The notes beneath the pieces are model-generated. The model ran no database searches. It saw nothing but the letters and a program-made list of their open reading frames with translations, and was not told the DNA's origin. DNA of 64,000 nucleotides, from NCBI GenBank assembly GCA_036250225.1, contig JAPZLL010000024.1:434001-498000 (forward strand). The letters are read 5' to 3'. The position numbers and the translations under genes are program-made. The DNA comes from Cercophora sp. LCS_1. Its lineage: Eukaryota > Ascomycota > Sordariomycetes > Sordariales > Lasiosphaeriaceae. Of the stretch, positions 56,285 through 64,000 are shown in pieces (the first letter of the stretch is position 1; the number at the start of each line of letters is the position of its first letter).

Positions 56285-56998
56285 GGCTGCCCTAGTTCTT
56301 TCGCCCCGGTCGTAACCGGGGGGAACGGAGCTATCTCTTACCGCCGCACTGGGTGGCCAGGCTCTCGCTGCCGAGAAGACACCTGCTCGATCACCAGGTC
56401 CATAGTTAGATATCGTTGACCAATCAAAACCACGATTACAGCTGAAGGTGGGCGACCCGCCCCAATTGACTGGGAATTTTGGCAGCAACTAAACGAACAA
56501 GCTATTCTTGGCGGGTATGGGATGTTGGTGGCACCCATGGTTGCGGGGAGTATGGCGGCAGTGGGGGTTTTCGTGGCGTTGGGCGCTTTCTGCTACGGTA
56601 GAGGGAAAGGGGTTTTGCCTATTTCAGGGATGTGTTGCTTTCTTGTCTGAAAAATGAGAGAGTTTCACTGGATTGACGAGAACGAGGGTGCGCGTACCTA
56701 GTCAGCTAATAAACGGAGATAACTCGACCCCTAAACGTTGCTGCTTGGGAAACCTGACAAGAAGAGGGAAGAAACCTGGCATCTAGCACCCTTGGGTCCC
56801 GCAGCGATGGCATCGCTTGGAACGTTGACGACAAGCTAGCTCTTTTCCTCTATTTAACTCACCCAGCTAGACAGTATACCGTACTATTATCTCACACTAT
56901 CTCACCACTGACATTACAAACACAGCTATTACCCTCTCCCTTTAACTCAGGCATCACAACTCGAAATACTGACAATCTCCTTCGGACACTCATTCTGC
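56285..56998. other. gene-free stretch with a hairpin and a dispersed fragment
   Basis: Holds a perfect 7-bp hairpin (ccccggt-cgta-accgggg, about 56304-56321), and at about 56337-56393 a sequence similar to 63800-63848 (see findings). No complete gene. Confidence 0.5.
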
Positions 56999-57285
56999 TT
57001 ATATTCCAAATTCTAGCAATTCACATCCCCTCCAGCCCCAAGGACTGCCCCAAGTCGTCCAAAAGTAGGCGCAGCCGGACTTGGCGGAGAACCGGCTTAC
57101 GTAGAGAGCGGGCGACTGTCGGTGTCGCAGACGTGGGGGACGCCCGAGACGGACTTGAGGTTGGAGGACTGGGCGCAGGCGGGCTTGAAGCAATCCCATG
57201 CTGTGTAGGACTTACCGGTGCCGGCGGCCGCGGCGGTGGTGGTGATCACGGTGATCAGGAGGAGGAAGGCGTTTCGGAGGAGCAT
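56999..57285 (-). pseudogene. small secreted protein or GH45-like relic
   Basis: From ATG 57285 the minus strand encodes a strong signal peptide (MLLRNAFLLLITVITTTAAAA), then SYTAWDCFKPACAQ and VCDTDSRPL, ending at TAA after about 62 codons. The order (aromatic-x-W-D-C-x-K-x-x-C, then C-D) resembles the start of GH45 endoglucanases (TRYWDCCKPSC), whose Asp in this motif is the nucleophile. A shifted frame continues as SGCAYFWTTWGSPW, again GH45-like (SGC...PW). So it is probably a frameshifted fragment; a real 62-aa secreted Cys-rich protein is the alternative. Confidence 0.4.
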
Positions 57286-58537
57286 CCTGAGATTATTGTT
57301 GGTTCTGTATTTGTTTGGAAGATTGGAGTCTCGTTACTCTTTTCCGGGGATCAAGAAAAGGTTCAGGTGAGTTCAGGGGTGGAACCTGACATACTTATAC
57401 TTCTTCATTCTTCTCTGACATATAAAAACTTTTGGAAAGACTCGACAACGAATTCAGGCACCTGTTTGCCGTGGTTGTTGTTGCTAAGTTTGTCCCCAGC
57501 AGCTCATGATCCCACGGTATCGGTGTGGGCGGACCTCGCCAAAACGGAGAATACCTATCCTTTAGCGAAACGCGGGTTTTCCTGGACTACGACAGCCTAA
57601 TTAAGGTACCGACTGATCTTCAGCGGAGAAATCCACAGGCCAGGGCGTGTAAAATCGCATAGCAGACCGAAAACCGAGAAGGTCTAAACATCGGATGATG
57701 GTGAGAGAGAACGGGTATTGCCATTGTCGAGCTCTTTTTACTTCTTCTGCCGCCTACCGTGGACCTGGACCTAAGAGCTCACTGCAGAACAACGTGATGA
57801 TCTGCTGCGGATTGATTGGCCAGGGGTGGCCGGGTGTGGCCGGGCCGAGGGGAAAGACAACCTCCACACCCTTCACACCCTCCAAGTCCACACCGACGGC
57901 GGTCCGCCTTGTTTCGATTAGCCTATAGTAGGCTTCGCAGCGGCTGACGAACGAGTCCACCGTGCCCAAGTAGGGACAATGTGGTGGCATCCTGCTAGTC
58001 CGGCCTGCATCATAGGGCTATATGCTAAAAGCTGAGCTACTACCAGTGCCTATAAACTCATGTTCCGGATGGGCATGAGATTCATGGATGTGAGTGTGAG
58101 TGTATATTCTCTTGTAGATAGTTGAATGATATCCACTTGCGTTCGGCGGAAGCCAAATGCCAGGAGTTGCAATCCGTGGAGACCGGCGGAGCAGGAAGGA
58201 TGCCAAAGAACACACGCCTCAACCCTCGCAGGAAGATCCTTCCGCACTCTGATTGCCCATTGCGGCCAGATTCGACCTCGAGCTCCTTTAGTACGGCGTC
58301 GTTAACGCCTTCGTCCACGCCGAATCGCCCAATGGAGTCTACATGGGGCTCCCACCACGACAGGAAAAGAATTGTAGGGTGCTGAGGCTTAGGAGGGCAC
58401 CCTCCTGTCTGGTGGAATTGCCATTACTGTGGATGACTTCGTGTACCACCGCCTCACCACCATTCGGTGCAGAAAATGAGAGCACCGCGTCGTGTTCAAA
58501 GAGAACCCACCCTATCCTATATTTCCCAGCAGCTTGC
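57286..58537. other. mostly intergenic; one unplaced coding-like frame
   Basis: A minus-strand frame at 57754-57990 (78 codons, with YYRLIETRRTAVGVDLEGV) has coding-like composition but no recognised family; it could be an exon. The rest shows only short frames, including two minus frames near 58082-58554. Confidence 0.35.
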
Positions 58538-60131
58538 CTAGATAACCACCACATCCATCTCTTTTCGCGATATGTAGCCCCTGTTGATCATCCCAATCCC
58601 AATCCTTTCATACTCCCCTCCTGCTGTCCTTCTCACAACCAGTAGGTACCGGCCATGAGAGATGTCGTCCTCTCCCAAAACGATGGCCCATTCCAAGGGT
58701 AGGGTGTTATGATCTTCAACATCATAGATCACCCATCCCCGGCGTTCCCCAAATAAATTCAATATCTGGCAACGCCCTCCTGTAGCGTCTTCCCCCGGAG
58801 GCTTTTGTAAACGGCAACCCTGAAACTCCCACACGTCGGTGACTAAGGCCCTCCCGTCTCCCTTGAAAAACAGTCTGCGAAACACGTTCAAAGTCCCAAA
58901 CTTAACTTCGTAGAACTTGATGCCTCCCTCATATCTCATCCATGACCATGACGGTATGTTGCTGTTTTCACCGTACTGAATCTTCTCTTTCCTCGGGCCC
59001 ACCCAATGCCAAAGGAGGGTTCGATGAATGAATTTCCCGATAACCCCGTAGTTTTGTTCGCAATTCAAACCTGATCCGATACGGGCCAACAGCCCGGATA
59101 GTGCGACAGATCTGTCAGTTGGGACTGAAAGCGCGCGAGTGGAGTACACCATTAACAGGGACTGTAGGAACTTGGTGATTGCGTCGGGACCGTTGCGGTG
59201 AAGACGCCCTGGGAAATTTGGATCGAGGTCAATGTCCTTCTCGGGACCCACAATGCTAGCAAAGAAGAAATATTCAGTAAAAGTAAGGTCGCCCACGAAA
59301 AATGGTCCAGCATGCATACCTCTGCATTTTAGTAAAGTCCTCTTCAAATATCCCGGCGCCGCACTCAAAGTACATCCGACGAGAGCTGAAATGAACGGTT
59401 CGGCGAGATAGGAATCTTTCTTGCAACACCCACGCCCGCTGATTGAGTGGAGCACTATCAACTTCTTGAGCGAAATTGGCCGCCGCTGTGCTGATATCCC
59501 GGTTGTTGTCGGAAGCGTACGTGTGCTGGCCATTATCAATGTGCCGTCCAAGAAACCCCGCGTCTGGGCTGGCAGCCGATGTTGCGGCAATTGTGCAATA
59601 TGCTCCAGCGTAAACGTCTTCCATACGCTTCGACTCTGCCGTCCAGTCCTCTTGATCGCCCTGGATAATGCAAAGAGAATCAATCCAGAGGTAACGTATA
59701 CCAAGACCCCGAGAGACCTCGATAGCGTCTTGGAAAGTCAGTGGCAAACTGGCCACGTAAAACTCACGTCCCTCTTTGCGGGAGCAAATGTTGTCTATGG
59801 TTGTGCAATGTGGCGGTGTTTCACCAGGCGCGAGTGTGCCCCAGCAATGGGATAAGGCGATATATCTTCCACACGAAACTTCTTGGCTGAGAGCCTCTTG
59901 ACCAGAAACGAGCCTTAAAGCGTCTGGGGTGCTTAGATCGAGAAGTCTCGTCGGGGGACGTCGTTTCCGCCGTCCAGTCTCGCACTGCATGTGGCTATCA
60001 CATTCTCGGAGCCAAGCACAAAGTAGTGCAAGCCGCAGAGGGGTTTCGGTAAAGGAACCCGAAGCAGCTGTAGGAAAATCCCGCCAAAGTTGAGGGGGGA
60101 AGCGCGTCGGGCGGCGCCCAGACTGGGACAT
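58538..60131 (-). CDS. HET-domain protein, possibly 5'-shortened at the minisatellite
   Basis: Two exons, 60131-59320 and 59255-58538, with a 64-bp intron (gtatgc...ttgctag); 509 aa. The HET core is complete: YIALSHCWG (about residue 90), GLGIRYLWIDSLCIIQGDQEDW, YAGAYCTIAATSA, then QRAWVLQERFLSRR, and a C-terminal half with PSWSWMRYEGG and a final EYERIGIGMINRGY block. Such proteins usually have a longer stretch before the CAWLRECDSHMQC segment. Here ATG 60131 is only a few bases from the tandem-repeat array starting at 60134, so the original 5' end may have been replaced by the array. Confidence 0.82.
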
Positions 60132-60133
60132 AA

Positions 60134-61740
60134 GTCAGCAAAGGCCACACATCGGGAATTACACAGGGCTACATACCAACTACACCAACCAAAATAACGG
60201 GGTCAGCAAAGGCCACACAGGGGGATATACCCAGGGCTACATACATACTACACCAGCCAAAATAACGGGGTCAGCAAAGGCCATACAGGGAAATATACCC
60301 AGGGCTACATACATACTACACCAACCAAAATAGCAGGGTCAGCAAAGGCCACACAGGGAAATATACCCAGGGCTACATACCCGCTATACCAGCCAAAATA
60401 TCAGGGTCAGCAAAGGCCACACAGGGGGATATACCCAGGGCTATATACCCACTACACCAACCAAAATAACAGGGTCAGCAAAGGCCATACAGGGAAATAT
60501 ACCCAGGGCTACATACCACCTATACCAGCCAAAATAGCAGGGTGAGCAAAGGCCACATAGGGGGATATACCCAGGGCTACATACCCACTACACCAGCCAA
60601 AATAACAGGGTCAGCAAAGGCCACACAGGGAAATATACCCAGGGCTACATACCGGCTATACCAACCAAAATAACAGGGTCAGCAAAGGCCACACAGGGAA
60701 ATATACCCAGGGCTACATACCACCTATACCAGCCAAAATAGCAGGGTGAGCAAAGGCCACACAGGGAAATATACCCAGGGCTACATACCCGCTATACCAG
60801 CCAAAATAGCAGGGTCAGCAAAGGCCACGCAGGGAAATATACCCAGGGCTACATACCGGCTATACCAACCAAAATAACAGGGTCAGCAAAGGCCACACAG
60901 GGAAATATACCCAGGGCTACATACCACCTATACCAGCCAAAATAGCAGGGTGAGCAAAGGCCACACAGGGAAATATACCCAGGGCTACATACCACCTATA
61001 CCAGCCAAAATAGCAGGGTCAGCAAAAGCCACACAGGGAAATATACCCAGGGCTACATACCTCCTATACCAGCCAAAATAACAGGGTCAGCAAAGGCCAC
61101 ACAGGGAAATATACCCAGGGCTACATACCCGCTATACCAGCCAAAATAGCAGGGTCAGCAAAGGCCACACAGGGAAATATACCCAGGGCTACATACCTCC
61201 TATACCAGCCAAAATAACAGGGTCAGCAAAGGCCACACAGGGAAATATACCCAGGGCTACATGCNNNNNNNNNNNNNNNNNNNNNNNNNNNNNNNNNNNN
61301 NNNNNNNNNNNNNNNNNNNNNNNNNNNNNNNNNNNNNNNNNNNNNNNNNNNNNNNNNNNNNTACCTCCTATACCAACCAAAATAGCAGGGTCAGCAAAGG
61401 CCACACAGGGGGATATACCCAGGGCTATATACCCACTACACCAACCAAAATAACAGGGTCAGCAAAGGCCACACAGGGAAATATACCCAGGGCTACATAC
61501 ATACTACACCAGCCAAAATAACGGGGTCAGCAAAGGCCACATAGGGGGATATACCCAGGGCTACATACATCCTATACAAACCAAAATAACAGGGTCAGCA
61601 AAGGCCACATAGGGGGATATACCCAGGGCTACATACCCACTACACCAGCCAAAATAACGGGGTCAGCAAGGGCCACACATGGGGTATACCCAGGGCTACA
61701 TACCTCCTATACCAGCCAAAACAACAGGGTCAGCAAAGGG
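60134..61740 (+). repeat. 68-bp minisatellite array
   Basis: About 23 tandem units of about 68 bp (each containing gtcagcaaaggccacacagg, then atacccagggctacata, then ccagccaaaata). Two main variants alternate (gggaaatat and gggggatat), and the spacer after catac varies. The unit is not a multiple of three and no protein repeat is implied. The array is interrupted by an assembly gap at 61265-61361. Confidence 0.95.
61265..61361. other. assembly gap (97 N)
   Basis: Run of N within the minisatellite; the true copy number is therefore unknown. Confidence 0.99.
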
Positions 61741-62979
61741 TGAACCGAAAAGACCAAATATCAAGCACAGAAGAGGGTCACCAACACGCTACATCTCCAT
61801 AGTCAGCGACCTTTACAGGGCATTCTAGATATGTGCCGTACCTTAAATAAATCATCATCCATCCTTCTCCAGATCCAGCAAACGAGGTAGACAATAAAAA
61901 GATTGAGCACTGGAATAGAGAAGCTGGAAAACGGGCCGCCGACGGTAGGTATGCGTTGTGGAGACTTCCTCGGGAGGAGACGGGAAGATCAAGAGTCGGG
62001 AGGAGATGGAGGGTAATGGCCAGCTCCCGCTCTTGCGGTTGCATGCTGCTGCCCAAGGCAGTTCAGCGCTTACCTCGGAAACCTGGAGAAATTCCCTGAT
62101 TGGCGAGGGTGCCGAAATTGCCGCAGCCCAAACCAGTTGCATCTGGACAGCCCAGGTTGACCAGTTCTGGTTGGAGGCGTTTGAACTGGGTGCAGGTCGA
62201 TTGGCTGGCAGTAGGCCGGCACCAGCGACGCGCCCATGACTCACGGTGCATGCATGCATGCACGCGTCCTGCGCCGCTTTCTCTGATCAATTGGATGCGA
62301 GATGATTGGGGGCGGGGAATTCCAGGGCGGGCGGCAGGACAGGCGGAGTATGTTGGGGCCACATGGCACGCGTGCATTCGTACCAAGGTGGCTGAGGCAA
62401 TGGGGAAGGCGTCGGGTGCAGCCCCAGCGTCTCGGACCGCCAAGCTTTCAACGTCAGTCCTCTGATTGGTTCTGCGGTGCGGTCGCCCCATGGTGGGGCC
62501 CGCGTCCTGCACTTTGTTGCGTGCCTCCGGCGTTGGAAATTCGTTCCGCGGGCAATTACTGTCGATGAAGTTTCACATGGTAATCTTGGGACTCACCGCC
62601 CGTTTATACTTCTGTACGATCCGGTGATGTGACTTGTTCGTGAACAAGATTTGGCAATGCTGCAGGGAAGAGCCGTCGAGTGCCCTTGGAAATCGGGTGT
62701 TGGCCCTGCTGGCAAGTCAGTTCCTGGTTGGGGCCGCCGCTCGAAGCAAGCCGCGCCACAGCATGCTAGATTGCTTCGACAACCGGATGACCCCACAACC
62801 AGACATAATCGGCACGGGCACCCCCGGGACTTAACCTCACTTACCTCCACACTTTTTTATTGTTTTAGGTAGTAAAAAAATGGGATTCTACATCTCTTCT
62901 GTCCACCAAACAGTTACAAGAGCTTCATTTATCATTTCATAGCCCTTTTTAGGGGCCTTTTTGCAGTCTTATTGCGTGG
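61741..62979. other. intergenic, no gene supported
   Basis: Overlapping frames of up to about 150 codons on both strands at 61855-62830 without family marks. Contains a GCATGCATGCATGC run near 62250. Confidence 0.45.
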
Positions 62980-63281
62980 TTGTCACGACCCAAGTCATGA
63001 CCTCGAGGAGGGAGCACGGGCCAACCACGGAACACCAATCATTGGGCCCAGGGTGCAACGACCCACCAAGCCCTGCAGAGCCAATCAGGATGGTCCCGAA
63101 GGGAATGGTCCCGAGCTCGGGACCAGAAGGTTCGGGACCAGGCGCCGACCTATCACGAAGGATCCGAGGGTGTTGGTCCCGAGCTTGGGACCGATGGGCT
63201 TGGGACCTGAAGGAAAACATCACGAGTATATAGTTTCGATAGTTGTGCCGACAACTGTGTGAGGACTCTTGGATCCTCACT
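62980..63281 (+). mobile_element. LTR-like repeat copy 1
   Basis: Starts TGTCACGACCCAAGTCATGA and ends near ggatcctcact. A second, inverted copy (63519-63785) has the same order of blocks (gagggagcacgggccaac, aacaccaatcattg, gtgcaacgaccca, agccaatcaggatgg, then a ggatcctcac end). TG...CA-like ends and length of about 270-300 bp fit a retrotransposon LTR. It also contains repeated ggtcccga words absent from copy 2. Confidence 0.6.
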
Positions 63282-63518
63282 CTGGCAATATATTGTTCTT
63301 CAGCATCGCTCAGTGAGACCTATTCGCCCGGGACCTCTGGGTCTACGATCTGCTTGACAGTGTATCCCCCCTTTGAGAGTTGTACTAGCCTTCACTCAGT
63401 CACCTTGCACCCACCTTACCTAGAGCATTGGACCGGCCACCTCGGTGTACCTGGAGCAGGCCGCAACACTCGGACAATAGGTTTTGCTGAGCGGTGCTCA
63501 AGAACAATGTATTGCTAG
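63282..63518. other. remnant between inverted LTR-like copies
   Basis: The similarity between copies extends about 40 bp past each LTR end into this space (caatatattgttctt versus caatacattgttctt on the opposite strand), so each copy keeps some internal sequence; the two remnants meet near the middle. No coding capacity. Confidence 0.5.
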
Positions 63519-63785
63519 TGTGAGGATCCAGGATTCCTCACATAGTTGTGGGTACAACTATTGTAATTATATATCTGTGTTTCCTCTCGTCCCGGGGACC
63601 CGACCTATTCGGATCCGTCCTGTGTGGTTCTCCGTCCCGGGGACCCGGGCTCATCGCCCCGGGTCCTCGGGTCCATCCTGATTGGCTTGTCGGGGCTTTG
63701 TGGGTCGTTGCACCCCAGGCTCAATGATTGGTGTTCCGTAGTTGGCCCGTGCTCCCTCCTTGAGGTCATGACCTGGGCCGTGACA
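63519..63785 (-). mobile_element. LTR-like repeat copy 2 (inverted)
   Basis: On the minus strand it runs TGTCACGGCCCAGGTCATGA ... GGATCCTCACA. It has perfect TGT...ACA ends and is clearly homologous to copy 1 on the plus strand. Confidence 0.6.
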
Positions 63786-64000
63786 TGGAGCCATTTCTTG
63801 ACCGCTGCACTTGGTGACCAGGCTATTGCTTGCCGGAAAAGACACCCACCAAAGAGGGGACGTTGACCTTGTACCTTTTGGTCAACGGCATCGAGTGTGC
63901 CCTTGTGTCGCGCCATGTCGTTGGCGACGATGAAAGTCATATCGACGGCCATCATGTCACCATGCTCGGTCAGAGCACGTAATTACCAAAGAGATATGCA
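63786..64000 (-). other. partial coding-like sequence at the window edge
   Basis: A minus-strand frame (63955 downward) encodes MTFIVANDMARHKGTLDAVD and then WSPSAAVKKW before entering LTR copy 2. Its end resembles a fragment at 56337-56393. It may be the end of a gene or element disrupted by the LTR; nothing firm. Confidence 0.3.

Noticed and set aside
57990..58040. tRNA-like TAGCTCAGC block on the minus strand
   Set aside because: No T-loop consensus and no closing acceptor stem of 7 bp.
61189..61521. Frames running through the N gap (MAFADP... and the plus-strand counterpart)
   Set aside because: They are translations of the minisatellite and unknown bases, not genes.
60134..61740. CRISPR-like array
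   Set aside because: Units are about 68 bp and near-identical throughout with no unique spacers, and the genome is fungal; it is a minisatellite.
61855..62512. Overlapping minus-strand frames of 134-149 codons
   Set aside because: They overlap in different frames with similar open plus-strand frames, with no family marks or introns that extend them.

Overview
The window looks like nuclear DNA of a filamentous ascomycete (Pezizomycotina, probably a Sordariomycete). Introns are short (about 46-140 bp) with GT...AG ends and CTAAC/CTGAC branch sites, many protein families are fungus-specific, and HET-domain genes are dense. Minisatellite, LTR and AT-rich material and several broken genes suggest an accessory or fast-evolving region. 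The product names below come from motifs read by eye; no search was run.

Layout. 1-8.6 kb: 3' part of an MFS sugar transporter, a tandem pair of small membrane-protein genes duplicated with their upstream DNA, a CYP52-like P450, a membrane protein and a tRNA-like Pol III unit. 9-15 kb: a GT69 (CMT1-type) mannosyltransferase, a cysteine-rich single-pass surface protein, a decayed paralog of it, and a MYND-finger protein. 15.8-22 kb: a broken HET gene, an intact HET gene and a HET C-terminal relic. 22.4-28.6 kb: a NACHT-ankyrin NLR and two neighbouring genes. 29-30 kb: PhzF-like enzyme. 31-43.8 kb: two paralogous Ser/Thr kinases with unusual HGD catalytic loops, three members of a small-protein family, and a CorA-like membrane protein. 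44.9-50 kb: deoxyribose-phosphate aldolase, a third (broken) cysteine-rich surface-protein gene and two hypothetical proteins. 51-60 kb: two HET genes around a tail-anchored low-complexity protein, a truncated hypothetical gene and a GH45-like relic. 60.1-61.7 kb: a 68-bp minisatellite with an assembly gap. 63-63.8 kb: two inverted LTR-like copies.

The most interesting locus is 22.4-28.6 kb. The NLR carries one short N-terminal motif (N-x-[AT]-x5-Q-[ILY]-N-[GA]-[PA]), and each of the two adjacent genes carries two copies at the C-terminus. One of these genes, after intron reconstruction, encodes a 284-aa protein with a SesA/HeLo-like helical N-terminus. This reproduces the HET-S/NWD2 plan of amyloid signalling from NLR to cell-death effector, but with two different effectors for one receptor and a motif shorter than the classical HET-s repeat. 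Together with four full HET-domain loci and a HET relic, the window looks like a fungal self/non-self recognition and cell-death region.

Several genes are broken by in-frame stops at conserved positions, all compatible with C:G to T:A transitions, as expected from repeat-induced point mutation (RIP). Sequencing error cannot be excluded.
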